DNA of 64,000 bases from UBA6168 sp041752395 (lineage in GTDB: Bacteria > Bacteroidota > Bacteroidia > Chitinophagales > Saprospiraceae), in the NCBI GenBank assembly GCA_041752395.1, contig JBGSWN010000215.1, positions 1-64,000 on the forward strand. Reading direction: 5' to 3'. This document shows positions 24,561 to 34,024 of this stretch, one piece after another (the first letter of the stretch is position 1; each line of letters opens with the position of its first letter). The position numbers and the translations under genes are program-made. The notes below the pieces were generated by a model. That model worked only from the letters and a program-made list of their open reading frames with translations. It did no database searches and was not told the DNA's origin.

Positions 24561-26648
24561 TTAAACTCTCTTCCTCTTCAACCGTATGGAATTCCCAATC
24601 ACTACCACATCCGAGAAGGCCATGAAGAGCGCCCCCCAGGTGGGGTTCAGGAAGCCCATTGCTGCCACGGGGATGGCCACCACGTTGTAGGCGAAGGCCC
24701 AGAAAAGGTTCTGCTTGATGGTTTGAAGGGTGGCCGTGGAGATGGCCAGCGCATGGCCGAGGCGGTCGAGGTTGCCGTTCAGCAGGATGATTTGGGCGGA
24801 CTGCATGGCCACCTGTGAGGCATTGCTGAGGCTGATGCCGAGGGTGGCCTGCGCCAGCGCCGGGGCGTCGTTGATGCCGTCGCCAATCATGGCGGTGGGG
24901 GCTTCGGCGTTCAGTTTTCGAATGACTTCGAGCTTGTCGGCGGGCAGTTGCTCCGCAAACACTCGCTCGATGCCAAGCTTATTCGCAACTTCCTTGGTTT
25001 TAGACTTGCGGTCGCCACTCAGTATGATGGGGGTTCGGTCATCTTTGCGCAGCAATTCCATTAGTGCCTTGGCATCCGGTTTCAGTTCGTCCTCGATTTC
25101 TACGTCAGCCTGTAGTTCGTTATTTTTGGAGAAAAAAAGCGAGGCTTCCGTTTCCACTGATTCAGGAGAAACAAAGCGCTTCGAGCCGAGCTTGTACTCA
25201 TTGCCGTCCTTGTCCACAGCGCTAACGCCTTGGCCCTTCAGTTCTTTTATCTTGGTGATGGTGGCTTCGCCAATTTCGTTCTTCTCCGTCAGGGCCTTCA
25301 CCAGCGATTGGGCGATGGGGTGCGAGGAGTGGCGCTCCATTTTGAGCATAGCCGCATTCACATCTGACTGATTATCAACGAAGTAGTTGATAGTTTTTAT
25401 TTTGAAATCGCCAGTGGTCAGCGTCCCCGTTTTATCGAAAACAAAGTTTTTGATGCCAGCGAACAACTCGATGGTTTGCGCCCCTTTCACCAAAATGCCG
25501 TTCTTCGCCAAGCGCCCGACGCCCACCATAACGGCGGTAGGTGTCGCCAAACCCATCGCACAAGGACATGAAATGACTAGCACGGCGATGGCGTTCAACA
25601 TGGCTTTTTGCGGAGCAAGGCCAAATACAAAAACGGCGAGCAGGAAGGTCAACAAAGATATGCCGAGCACGACCGGAACAAAGATACCGCTGATTTTATC
25701 CGCCAACCGCTGAATGTCCGGCTTGTTGAGTTGGGCGGATTTCACGAGTTCAATCATCTGGCTGAGGGTCGTATCCCGGGTGGTGGCCGTTGCTGCGATG
25801 GTGAGGTTGCCGCTGGTGACGATGCTTCCGCCGAGTACCCGGTCGTCGAGGAGGCGGTTCACGGGCAGGCTCTCGCCGGTGAGCATGGATTCGTCCACGT
25901 CCGCAGCGCCTTTCAGCACCGTACCATCCACGGGGATTTTGTCGCCCTCGTTCACTTGGAGCCAGTCGCCGGGCAGCACCTCGCTCGCCTCGATGGTGAC
26001 GACCGTGCCGCTGGGCATTATTTTCTTCGCAAATTCGACTTGCAGTTTCGTCAGGTCTTCGATGGCCGAGGTGGTCTGTTTAACGGCCCGTTTTTCAAAC
26101 CAATTGCCCAGCAAAACCAGCGTGATGATGGTAGCGCTAGTTTCAAAAAAAAGGAATTTTGGTTCGTTCGTCACTGCCCCGATGGTGCTGTAAATAAAGG
26201 CTGCCGTTGCCCCGATGAAAATCAGGATGTCCATGTGGGTGGAGCCATTGCGGATCGCCCCGAGGCTGGTTTTACCAAAATGAAAAAAGCCAACGAAATA
26301 AACGGGGAGACACAAGGCGAACTGCACCCAAGGGTCTTGCAGGATGTGAACGCCCGCCATCATGAGCAGGTGCGAGCCGAGCAGCGGTAGGGTAAAAATG
26401 GCGCAGAACAACAGTTTTCGTTGCAAATTCCAGTAGGATTTGCCCCGTTCGTCCACGACATGGTAGCCGAGTTTGTTGATGCCTTCGGTGACCAAATCCA
26501 TCGGGACTTCGTCCTTGGGCTGTTCGAAAACAACTTCGCCGGAGGAGAAATTGACGTTGACTTTTTCCAGCCCTTTCTTCTCCAAAAACCTCGTTATGTT
26601 TGCTGCGCAAGAGGCGCAGTCCATTCCTTCTACTTTTAATGCGACCAT
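24561..26648 (-). CDS. copA: Copper-type heavy-metal translocating P-type ATPase
   Basis: The 695-residue pump has one N-terminal heavy-metal-associated domain (MDCASC; C11, C14), the actuator motif TGES (257-260), the transmembrane CPC metal site (361-363), the phosphorylation motif DKTGT (D405), the class-defining HP pair (H443-P444) and GDGINDAP (589-596). CPC with one CxxC domain points to Cu+ export. No regulator or chaperone gene lies beside it. The last 25 codons are duplicated at 23670-23760, beyond the HNH cassette. The start overlaps no other gene; a GT-rich word repeat lies upstream (26655-26690). Confidence 0.94.
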   Translation of the reverse strand: MVALKVEGMDCASCAANITRFLEKKGLEKVNVNFSSGEVVFEQPKDEVPMDLVTEGINKLGYHVVDERGKSYWNLQRKLLFCAIFTLPLLGSHLLMMAGVHILQDPWVQFALCLPVYFVGFFHFGKTSLGAIRNGSTHMDILIFIGATAAFIYSTIGAVTNEPKFLFFETSATIITLVLLGNWFEKRAVKQTTSAIEDLTKLQVEFAKKIMPSGTVVTIEASEVLPGDWLQVNEGDKIPVDGTVLKGAADVDESMLTGESLPVNRLLDDRVLGGSIVTSGNLTIAATATTRDTTLSQMIELVKSAQLNKPDIQRLADKISGIFVPVVLGISLLTFLLAVFVFGLAPQKAMLNAIAVLVISCPCAMGLATPTAVMVGVGRLAKNGILVKGAQTIELFAGIKNFVFDKTGTLTTGDFKIKTINYFVDNQSDVNAAMLKMERHSSHPIAQSLVKALTEKNEIGEATITKIKELKGQGVSAVDKDGNEYKLGSKRFVSPESVETEASLFFSKNNELQADVEIEDELKPDAKALMELLRKDDRTPIILSGDRKSKTKEVANKLGIERVFAEQLPADKLEVIRKLNAEAPTAMIGDGINDAPALAQATLGISLSNASQVAMQSAQIILLNGNLDRLGHALAISTATLQTIKQNLFWAFAYNVVAIPVAAMGFLNPTWGALFMAFSDVVVIGNSIRLKRKRV

Positions 26649-26848
26649 AATATAGCGTTTTGAGAGAGTGAGCGGGTGAGAGGGTGTGACATTCAGCGTG
26701 GGAGCGATTTTAGAATTTATTGAGAATTAAACAGTTGGAACAAGGTTTTGGCTTGAACTTTCTGGTTGTTTTTCCATTTTAAAGATAAAATGAGGCTTGG
26801 CCCTTGCCATGCCCCACTATTTTACAACAATCAAAAACGAGTTTTGAC

Positions 26849-27664
26849 ATGAAAGCAAAGATGTTTTTTCTTTTGACAGCATTTACGATGGTGTCAATGT
26901 TTTTTGCCGCTTGCGGCAATGAAGCCAATGATGCCGACGATAAATCTACTGAAACCACTGAGACTGCAGCTCCGCCAGCTCCTGTCGCCGAGATTAAGTT
27001 GACGCCATTCTCTTCCTCTCCGGATTTCCCGAATGCCAGCCTTGATTTTGGCTACGACAAAGGCATGTTCACGGCAAAGGTGGCAAATTACGAACTGAAA
27101 CAGCAGACCGCTGACGCCGCACAGAAAATGTGCGCCAATTCAAAGGACGGTCAACACATCCATTTTATCGTGGACGACCAACCGTATGATGCAGCTTATG
27201 AGACGCCATTTAAGAAGGAAATACCCGATGGAAGCCACTATTTGCTCGGCTTTTTGGGCCGCTCTTACCACGAGAGTATCAAATCGAAGGCGGCAGGCAA
27301 GGTGTTGAATGTGGATGTGAAAGCTGGGTCTATCACTAAAAAGCAGCCCGTGACCGACCCGATGGTATTTTACAGCCGCCCAAAAGGCAAGTACGTCGGA
27401 AAGGCCGAAACGGAGAAGGTAATGCTTGATTTTTACCTCGCCAACACGACTTTAAGCGCTGATGGCAACAAGGTCAAAGTCTTAATTAATGGCGAAAAAG
27501 AATTCATCTTGGACAAGTGGGAGCCAGTCTTCCTCGAAGGGCTGCCGATGGTGGACAACAAAATCAAGCTGACGCTGGTGGACAAGGACGGAAATGACGT
27601 TAAAGCACCGTTGAATCCAGTGGAAAGGGTTTTCACGTTGATTGAAGACCAGACGGAGAAATAA
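26849..27664 (+). CDS. Lipoprotein of unknown function
   Basis: From ATG 26849 the 271-residue protein has a lipoprotein signal (MKAKMFFLLTAFTMVSMFFA, then AC; C21), an acidic Thr/Asp linker, and a soluble domain with HIHFIVDDQPYDAAYE and GSHYLLGFLGRSYHES. The histidine pairs hint at a metal or cupredoxin-adjacent fold, but I do not recognise it. The ATG at 26804 would hide the signal peptide. The gene diverges from copA; a link to metal stress is only positional. Confidence 0.75.
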   Translation: MKAKMFFLLTAFTMVSMFFAACGNEANDADDKSTETTETAAPPAPVAEIKLTPFSSSPDFPNASLDFGYDKGMFTAKVANYELKQQTADAAQKMCANSKDGQHIHFIVDDQPYDAAYETPFKKEIPDGSHYLLGFLGRSYHESIKSKAAGKVLNVDVKAGSITKKQPVTDPMVFYSRPKGKYVGKAETEKVMLDFYLANTTLSADGNKVKVLINGEKEFILDKWEPVFLEGLPMVDNKIKLTLVDKDGNDVKAPLNPVERVFTLIEDQTEK

Positions 27665-27776
27665 GCGAGAGAGAGGGTGAGAGATGTGAGCAGGTGAGCG
27701 TGGTTCTGGGCAAGTGATTGGCCAAAACCACGCTTTTTTTTAGCCAGTCGTTTGGTACATTTTCAATTCTCAATTT

Positions 27777-28517
27777 TCAATTCTCAATTCCTTTCCCCCA
27801 TTTGCGAAGCTGTTTGACTACGGCGGAAAAATCCTTCGGCAAATCGGCTTGTATCGTCTTTTGTTCGCCAGTCGTTGGGTGATTGAAAACCAATTTTCCT
27901 GCGTGTAGCGTGGTGCGTGACATGATGGGCAGTTCTTCTTCCACTTCCTTGCTCAATTTAAATTTCCGCAGTTTCACTTTTGAAAGATAAAATGCGCTTT
28001 GGCGGCCATACAAATGGTCAACCGCCAGTGGGTAGCCGATGGCATGCAGGTGCACCCGGATTTGGTGCGTCCGCCCCGTCTCGATGCTGCATTCAATGAA
28101 CGTGTAATTCTTAAATGTCTCCGTCACTTTGTAGTTGGTGCGGGAGGGTTTGCCGCCATGTACTACAGCCATTTTCTCCGGGTGGGTTGGGTGTGGGCCA
28201 AGCGGTTTGTCAATGGTTCCTTCAGCCTGGTGCATCACGCCATCCACGAGGGCGAAGTATATTTTCTCCACCGTCCGGTCCATGAACTGCTTGGACATTG
28301 CCTTGTGCGCCTCTTCGGTTTTGGTGAAAAGTAGAATGCCGCTTGTCTCCCGGTCGAGGCGGTGGACGGTGAAAATTTTCCCGAATTCATTGCCCAGAAT
28401 ATTGTACAAATTGGGCTTGTCCGCAGAAAAACGGTCAGGGATGGTGAGCAGGTTGGCGGGTTTGTTCACCACCACGAGGTCGTCATCTTCGTAAACTATT
28501 TCTATTTGATGCTTCAT
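27777..28517 (-). CDS. RluA-family pseudouridine synthase
   Basis: The 246-residue enzyme converts specific RNA uridines to pseudouridine. It shows VVVNKPANLLTIPDR at 15-29, the catalytic aspartate D55 in HRLDRETSG and the RTHQIRVHLHAIGYPL motif. There is no S4 domain, so it is a short RluA-type form, and the target (rRNA or tRNA) is unknown. An ATG at 28658 would add 47 residues that run through low-complexity intergenic DNA and overlap ubiX by 13 bp; the 28517 start matches family N-termini. Confidence 0.9.
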   Translation of the reverse strand: MKHQIEIVYEDDDLVVVNKPANLLTIPDRFSADKPNLYNILGNEFGKIFTVHRLDRETSGILLFTKTEEAHKAMSKQFMDRTVEKIYFALVDGVMHQAEGTIDKPLGPHPTHPEKMAVVHGGKPSRTNYKVTETFKNYTFIECSIETGRTHQIRVHLHAIGYPLAVDHLYGRQSAFYLSKVKLRKFKLSKEVEEELPIMSRTTLHAGKLVFNHPTTGEQKTIQADLPKDFSAVVKQLRKWGKGIEN

Positions 28518-28645
28518 TTTATAAAGAAAAAAGGAAAAAGGAAAAAGTAGTTTGACTCCCAATCCAGTATCTGTAATTTTAGCAGACCCTGACTGCACAC
28601 TGCCATCCCGAGCAATCGGGACAAGACCTGTCAAACTGCCAACGC

Positions 28646-29203
28646 TCACTCTCCCCAACGGTATGAGTCCAATTCAAAGCCTGCCAAGTCCAGTACCCTA
28701 TCCACCACCGTAGCGGCCAAAGCTTCCATATTGTTCGGGCCGCTGTAAAACGACGGAATAGCTGGGCAAATAATACCGCCCGCTTCGGTGATGGTCGTCA
28801 TGTTCCGCAGGTGAATCAAGCTAAATGGCGTTTCCCTGGGCACTAAAATCAGGCGGCGTCGTTCTTTCAAAATCACGTCGGCAGCACGGGTCAGCAGGTC
28901 ATCGGAGACCCCGGCAGCGATGCGACCGAGCGTTCCCATCGAGCAGGGGCAAACGACCATCGTGTCGTATTTGGCCGAACCCGATGCAAATGGGGCGGCA
29001 AAATTATCCTTTTCAAAGACATCGAAGGGATAATCTCGGTAGGCTTCGTTGCCAAGTTCGAGTTGCCAATTCAGGCGGGCGTTTTTGCTCATCACCACGC
29101 CGACGGCGGCCCACTGGGATTTGATTTGCAGGAGCCTGTCAAAAAGCACTTTGGCATAGATAGAACCACTCGAACCTGCCACTGCCACCACGATTTTTCG
29201 CAT
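28646..29203 (-). CDS. ubiX: Flavin prenyltransferase UbiX
   Basis: The 185-residue enzyme makes prenylated FMN, the cofactor of UbiD-type decarboxylases. Signature stretches are VAVAGSSGSIYAK (FMN/phosphate loop), VCPCSMGTLGRIAAG (around 85-98), LVPRETPFSLIHLRNM and PAIPSFYSGP. Length is standard. No ubiD homologue is in the window. It is probably co-transcribed with the downstream pseudouridine synthase. Confidence 0.93.
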   Translation of the reverse strand: MRKIVVAVAGSSGSIYAKVLFDRLLQIKSQWAAVGVVMSKNARLNWQLELGNEAYRDYPFDVFEKDNFAAPFASGSAKYDTMVVCPCSMGTLGRIAAGVSDDLLTRAADVILKERRRLILVPRETPFSLIHLRNMTTITEAGGIICPAIPSFYSGPNNMEALAATVVDRVLDLAGFELDSYRWGE

Positions 29204-29367
29204 GATTTTGAATTAAAGTTAAAGTTTGATTAAACAAACCCCCTGTTTTAGGGTAAAATGAGGAAATTGGTACTTTCGTTGCAAGTTAGCTTTAACTGCC
29301 GATGAAAAATCTCTCAACGGCACCTTTTTACCTTGAACACATTAAATTATCAATCAAATTATCAACA

Positions 29368-29922
29368 ATGAAAAAAGTTTTGCTTGTCGCCCTTGCTGTC
29401 GTTGCTGTGGGCTTTATTTATGCATTTATGCCTAAAAACGACCCCGTTGCTGCGGCTACCAAGCGTGCTGGCGATGGCGAAATCGCTTGGATGACTTGGG
29501 ACGAAGCCGTGAAGGCTAATGAAAAAGCGCCTAAGAAAATCTTCATTGACTTTTACACCGATTGGTGTGGCTGGTGCAAGAAAATGGACAAATCCACCTT
29601 CATGGAACCAGGCGTTGTGGACTACGTGAACAAGAATTTTTACGCTGTAAAATTCAACGCTGAGCAAAAAGAAGACGTGGTTTTCAAAGGCACTACCTTT
29701 TCTTGGACGGCTGGCGGCCGTGGTGGTTTTCACAAATTGGCTTACGAACTGCTGGATGGCCGACTTGGCTACCCTAGCTATGTTTACCTGACGCCGACCT
29801 ATGAGCGCATTCTGATTTCTCCGGGCTACAAAGAAGCTCCCATGCTTCAAAAAGAACTGAAATTCGTTTCGGAAGATAAATACAGCTCCATGAGCTGGGA
29901 CCAGTACCGGGCTAGCAATTGA
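29368..29922 (+). CDS. Secreted or anchored thioredoxin-like protein (CGWC)
   Basis: From ATG 29368 the 184-residue protein has an N-terminal hydrophobic signal or anchor (MKKVLLVALAVVAVGFIYAF) and a thioredoxin-fold domain with the redox site DWCGWC (C67, C70) followed by KKMDKSTF. This is the periplasmic Thioredoxin_7/DUF255-like class of Bacteroidota, expected to reduce or protect thiols outside the cytoplasm. The ATG at 29302 would add 22 residues ahead of the signal. A second protein of this kind lies at 54699-55211. It converges with the 29992 gene through a word-repeat hairpin. Confidence 0.88.
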   Translation: MKKVLLVALAVVAVGFIYAFMPKNDPVAAATKRAGDGEIAWMTWDEAVKANEKAPKKIFIDFYTDWCGWCKKMDKSTFMEPGVVDYVNKNFYAVKFNAEQKEDVVFKGTTFSWTAGGRGGFHKLAYELLDGRLGYPSYVYLTPTYERILISPGYKEAPMLQKELKFVSEDKYSSMSWDQYRASN

Positions 29923-29940
29923 GTTTGCAGTTCGTCAGTG

Positions 29941-29989
29941 GGCAGTTGGCAGTCAGCGTGAATTAACTCGCACCTGACTGCCAGTTTCC
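29941..29989. repeat. Word-repeat hairpin between convergent genes (GGCAGT type)
   Basis: GGCAGTTGGCAGTCAG (29941-29956) pairs with 29974-29989 with one mismatch. It fills the gap between the convergent thioredoxin gene and the 29992-30270 gene, consistent with a shared terminator. Confidence 0.65.
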
Positions 29990-29991
29990 TA

Positions 29992-30270
29992 CTACAATAT
30001 CTCCTCGAACTCCTCCTCCGCCTTCGGCAAAAACCTACCCAGCGCTTCGTTCTTGGAGCGGTGCATCTTTGCAAAATTTTCCATCACTTCTTCTACCAGC
30101 CGCTCGTCCACCAGCTTCTGCATCGCCGTGAAGTCGCTCAGCTCGTTGCTTTCCCGAAACTTGAAAGTCTGCTCGTAAAGCCCCGTTTCAAACTTGACGG
30201 AGAGCTTGTTGTCCATTTTGAAAACGGTAATTTTCAGGCTAGGATGGTCAATGTTTCCGATGATTCTCAT
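29992..30270 (-). CDS. Conserved small protein of unknown function
   Basis: The 92-residue protein has no signal. The first half looks like a beta-hairpin (MRIIGNIDHPSLKITVFKMD, then KLSVKFETGLYEQTFKF), the second half is helical and acidic (AMQKLVDERLVEEVMENFAK) and it ends KAEEEFEEIL. Its ATG overlaps the stop of the DUF2520 gene by 4 bp, so it is translated in the same operon. It looks like a conserved Bacteroidota protein but I cannot name a family. Confidence 0.75.
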   Translation of the reverse strand: MRIIGNIDHPSLKITVFKMDNKLSVKFETGLYEQTFKFRESNELSDFTAMQKLVDERLVEEVMENFAKMHRSKNEALGRFLPKAEEEFEEIL

Positions 30271-31046
30271 TGGTAATCTTGAATATTTTTGGTCAAAATC
30301 TGGTAAATCGCTTGCAATTCCGGCTGGTTTTCAAGCTGGCGCAAATGCCGCTGGATGGTCGCATCATCATGCCGCACAGCCGGGCCTGTCTGCATGGTAG
30401 CGGGTGGGCCATCCGCCAATTTCGCCACGGTCTCATGGATGAGCGGCAGCAGCATTTCGAAGGGCAGCCCAGCCTCGGTTTGTATTTTCTCGCCTACGGC
30501 AAAAAGGTGGTTGGTGAAATTATTGACGAAAACGGCCGCTAGATGCAAGGTTCCCCGCTGCTCGTCATTGATGTGAAAAACGTGTTTGCTGAGTAGTTGG
30601 GCGAGGCGGGTCAAAATCGCCAAATCTTCGACCCGGCTGGCATCCACACAGATGGGGATTTTTTGAAAATCGGGCTTTCTGATTTTCGAGAAACTCTGCA
30701 AAGGATAAAAGGCGCCAACACGGTTCAAGCCCGGTGCAGCTTCATCAAAAACCCTCGTCGGTGTTGCGCCGGAGGTGTGTACTATCAGTTTGTCATCCAA
30801 GCCTTTTTCAAAAAGCTGCTGGGCTACTGTGCCGATTGCATCGTCATGTACAGCGAGAAAATAAAGGTCGGCTTCCGTTGAAATTTCGTTCAAATCATTC
30901 GTAAAACCAGCGCCAATTTCAGTGGCCAATTGCAGCGCTTTCAATCGGTCTCGACTAAAAACCTGCACCACTTCCTCGCCCACTTCCACCAGCTTCATGC
31001 CGAGGTGGGTAGCCATATTTCCAGCGCCGATGAGTACGATTTTCAT
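30267..31046 (-). CDS. DUF2520 / Rossmann-fold NADP oxidoreductase-like protein
   Basis: The 259-residue protein starts with a Rossmann dinucleotide motif (KIVLIGAGNMATHLG) and has FLAVHDDAIG, IVHTSGATP and GAFYPLQSFS, followed by an all-helical C-terminal half with LAAVFVNNFTNHL. This is the DUF2520 arrangement, related to F420/NADP oxidoreductases and ProC-like enzymes. The substrate is unknown. It overlaps the downstream small gene by 4 bp and starts 12 bp after the ccmF stop, so all three probably form one transcript with ccmF. Confidence 0.9.
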   Translation of the reverse strand: MKIVLIGAGNMATHLGMKLVEVGEEVVQVFSRDRLKALQLATEIGAGFTNDLNEISTEADLYFLAVHDDAIGTVAQQLFEKGLDDKLIVHTSGATPTRVFDEAAPGLNRVGAFYPLQSFSKIRKPDFQKIPICVDASRVEDLAILTRLAQLLSKHVFHINDEQRGTLHLAAVFVNNFTNHLFAVGEKIQTEAGLPFEMLLPLIHETVAKLADGPPATMQTGPAVRHDDATIQRHLRQLENQPELQAIYQILTKNIQDYQ

Positions 31047-31057
31047 GGCTCAATTTT

Positions 31058-33916
31058 TCAAGCAATCAAGTTTGGGTCAATTTCGCTGGTCACCACCACT
31101 TGCCGATCCTTCCTCCTTCGGAACATCGCCACAGCCAGTCCTGCCATCATCATCGTAGAACCGAGCCAAAACAGGTTGATGCCAGGAAAAACGATGGACT
31201 CCAACACAATGTAATCTGTGCGAAAGGATTTCTGCGCAATCTCGACCGGCAGCGGCTTCCCGCCTATTTTTCCTTCGGCAATTTGCATTTCAAATGACTC
31301 AGAGGCTGGATCAATTTTGGTCAAATAAAAATTTAGCCCCAGCGAAGGTATTTCTCCTTTTTCCGTGCTGATTTCCCCGTTTCGGATAATGAAAATCGGC
31401 TCGGCGGTCAGTTCCTCGCCCGTGGCAGGGTCGGTAGCTTTCATCAGTGCAGATACCGCAACATCGCCTTTCTGAGTGGTGATTTTAGGTGCCTTGTTCA
31501 CGCCAGCGAAGGTGATTTTCTTTCCGTTCAGGTTGATGGAATCACCATTTTTGAAGATAAACTTCTTGTAAGTCAAGTCCTTGTCAGCTTCTAAATAGCG
31601 CAGCAAAGCAGCCTCTGGCAGCCGCACTTTCATCGAAATATCGTTGAGCTGGACCGGCAGCGAACCCCACATTTTGCCACGCAGATAAACCAGCGGTTCG
31701 GCGTAAAACATGGTGTCCTTTTTCTCAAAAGCCAGTTTTACACTCACCGCAAAATCGCCCTCCACAGCTTCATAATCAGGGTGAGTGGGCTGGTAATTCA
31801 CACCGACGACGGAGACTTTTGTTTCTGCACCAACCATTTTACCCGCCTGCGTTTCGATGGAATCAACGATGCTAATTGGCTGGCTACCAATCTCGTAGGG
31901 TCGGTAAACGAGGTTGCTTTCTTGCTCTTGAGCAGCCTTGTCGCTGGTTTCCGAAGGCGGCATCATCAAGTGTGTGAAAATGTCCTTTCCAAAATAGCGC
32001 TTGGTGGACGGGTTGTATGCCTTCACTTCCGTCACCTTGTTGTCGTAAATGGCTTGTGGATAGACGTTGAAATCCTCAATGACCTTGCCCGACGAGTCGA
32101 GTTTTTCGTAGTTGACGGTGAAAATGCGGAGGTTGCCTTCTAACGTATCCTTTTTGTAGGTGACCTGGTAACCGCTCATGTACATCGGCAGGTTCTTGAA
32201 AAGCAGGACGTTTTTTTGGAGCATCTCGGCGTCGAGGAGGCCCGCTTGTGCAACGGGGTTGCTGGAAATGTGTTGCTTGTTGAGGCCGGAGGCGATGATA
32301 CCTGCCAGCATTATCCCGAACCCGATGTGCGAAAAGGCAGAGCCGGCCAGTTTGAGGTTTCCTTTTGCGAAGGTGAAAATATAATCAATGTTGGCCACCA
32401 CGGTGAAAAGCCCCGTGAACATGAGCAGCCAGAACTGCCAATCGCCCAATTTTATCCAAAAACTGGAGAGTACTGTGAGTGCAACTGCACCCACTGCGGC
32501 GATGCCGATGTGCTTCGCAAACTTGGCTTTTTGCGAGGCGAAATTGAATTCTTTGTACCGTAAAAATTGCGCAGCACCGCTGAAAACCCCAATAAATACG
32601 CCAATCCAAACCATGTACTTGTTGTAGTGGCTGATGGGGTCGCTGATGGTGTAGCCCTTATGGTCTGGTTGAAAAATCTGGACGATTTTGTTGACCACGG
32701 GCAGCGAAGTGGAAGCCGTGATGATGACCGCCGAAAACAACAGTACCAGCGAACCAATAAACATCCAGAATTCCTTCGAGGGCAGCGCCTCCTCTTCTTT
32801 CGAGGCGGGCATGTCTTTCCTTCGTAAAATGAGCAGGAAAATGGCGGCTGCGGTGAAGAAAACCATGAAGGTTGTGAGCTGCGTTTCTAGCCCCAATTCC
32901 GTGAAAGCATGGACGGAAGTATCGCCCAATATCCCACTTCGGGTGAGAAAGGTCGAGTACAAAATCATCACGAAAGTGCCCGTATAGAACAGCAGCGTAC
33001 TCTTCATAGAATAACCTGTGTTGCGAGCAACGAGGTGCGTGTGGATGCCCGCCACCAGCAGAATCCAAGGCACGAGCGACATGTTTTCAACGGGGTCCCA
33101 AGCCCAGTAGCCACCGAAGCTGAGCGCCTCGTAGGCCCAAGCACCACCCATCAAAATACCTGTGCCGAGAATGGCCCCGCTGAACAGCGCCCAAGGCATG
33201 GCTGGTTTCATCCAAGTCTTGTATTCCTTCGTCCAAAGGCCAGCGAAGGCGAAGGCGAAGGGAACCACCGTCGAGGCAAAACCGAGGAAAAGCGTCGGTG
33301 GGTGAATGGTCATCCAATAGTTTTGGAGCAGCGGGTTCAGGCCATTTCCTTGGATGAGTTTGACGTAGTCGGCGTTTGCGAAGAGGGGGATGTCCATCGT
33401 GTCACGCAGCAGTAACAGTGGGTTACTTCCCATCTTGATGTCGTCGGTGAAATAGATGCCGACAATCATGGTAAAAATGAACGCCTGCACCAGCGAGATA
33501 ATGGAAAGCACGGGTGCTTCGAACTGTTTTGCCCGAAACAACAGGATGCCGCCAAGCACGGCGTGCCAGAACATCCAAAGCAGGAAGCTGCCCTCCTGCC
33601 CTTCCCAAAATGCGGAGAAAATGTATTGAAACGGCAAGTCTTCGCTCACGTGCTGCCATACGTACTGGTACTCAAAGCGGTGGTTGAGCATTGCCACTGT
33701 GATGGTGGCCATGATGGTGAACACGCTGATGCCATGTAGGATAAAACCCCAACGCCCAATTTTGCGCCAGCCTTCGTACTCCGGCAGGTGTCGGCGTTGC
33801 GTAGCAAAAAAATAGCCCACTGCACCCAGTAGGCTCGTCATGAATCCGAAAATGAGAAAAAAATGGCCGAGCTGCTTGTAAATCAAGGCTTCGCCGATGT
33901 ATTTGAGTTCTTCCAT
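31058..33916 (-). CDS. ccmF: Cytochrome c maturation protein CcmF (heme lyase)
   Basis: The 952-residue polytopic membrane protein carries the heme-handling WWD-type motif (GGYWAWDPVENMSLVPW) in a CcmF context (MTIHPPTLFLGFAS upstream, NTGYSMKSTLLFYTG downstream). It has about 12-15 predicted membrane helices, a long periplasmic region after about 560, and a terminal helix (FPGINLFWLGSTMMMAGLAV). It attaches heme delivered by CcmE to apocytochromes. It is longer than the typical proteobacterial protein (about 650), as is common in Bacteroidota. ccmE lies upstream on the same strand; 108 bp with a word-repeat hairpin separates them. Confidence 0.94.
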   Translation of the reverse strand: MEELKYIGEALIYKQLGHFFLIFGFMTSLLGAVGYFFATQRRHLPEYEGWRKIGRWGFILHGISVFTIMATITVAMLNHRFEYQYVWQHVSEDLPFQYIFSAFWEGQEGSFLLWMFWHAVLGGILLFRAKQFEAPVLSIISLVQAFIFTMIVGIYFTDDIKMGSNPLLLLRDTMDIPLFANADYVKLIQGNGLNPLLQNYWMTIHPPTLFLGFASTVVPFAFAFAGLWTKEYKTWMKPAMPWALFSGAILGTGILMGGAWAYEALSFGGYWAWDPVENMSLVPWILLVAGIHTHLVARNTGYSMKSTLLFYTGTFVMILYSTFLTRSGILGDTSVHAFTELGLETQLTTFMVFFTAAAIFLLILRRKDMPASKEEEALPSKEFWMFIGSLVLLFSAVIITASTSLPVVNKIVQIFQPDHKGYTISDPISHYNKYMVWIGVFIGVFSGAAQFLRYKEFNFASQKAKFAKHIGIAAVGAVALTVLSSFWIKLGDWQFWLLMFTGLFTVVANIDYIFTFAKGNLKLAGSAFSHIGFGIMLAGIIASGLNKQHISSNPVAQAGLLDAEMLQKNVLLFKNLPMYMSGYQVTYKKDTLEGNLRIFTVNYEKLDSSGKVIEDFNVYPQAIYDNKVTEVKAYNPSTKRYFGKDIFTHLMMPPSETSDKAAQEQESNLVYRPYEIGSQPISIVDSIETQAGKMVGAETKVSVVGVNYQPTHPDYEAVEGDFAVSVKLAFEKKDTMFYAEPLVYLRGKMWGSLPVQLNDISMKVRLPEAALLRYLEADKDLTYKKFIFKNGDSINLNGKKITFAGVNKAPKITTQKGDVAVSALMKATDPATGEELTAEPIFIIRNGEISTEKGEIPSLGLNFYLTKIDPASESFEMQIAEGKIGGKPLPVEIAQKSFRTDYIVLESIVFPGINLFWLGSTMMMAGLAVAMFRRRKDRQVVVTSEIDPNLIA

Positions 33917-33920
33917 TGTG

Positions 33921-34020
33921 TAGGTTTAGGAGGTTTTAGGTTCATGGTTTTGGGTTTATGGCAGGGAGGGTTTACGCACCTTGCTCCCTGAAACCAGAAA
34001 CCAGGAACCGAAAACCGGTT
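33921..34020. repeat. Word-repeat hairpin between ccmE and ccmF (GGTTTTGG type)
   Basis: Left arm words (GGTTTTAGGTTCATGGTTTT, then GGCAGGGAG) are complemented by right arm words (CTCCCTGAAACCAGAAACC, then AGGAACCGAAAACC). It sits between same-strand genes and could partially terminate or stabilise the transcript. Confidence 0.6.
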
Positions 34021-34024
34021 CCTT

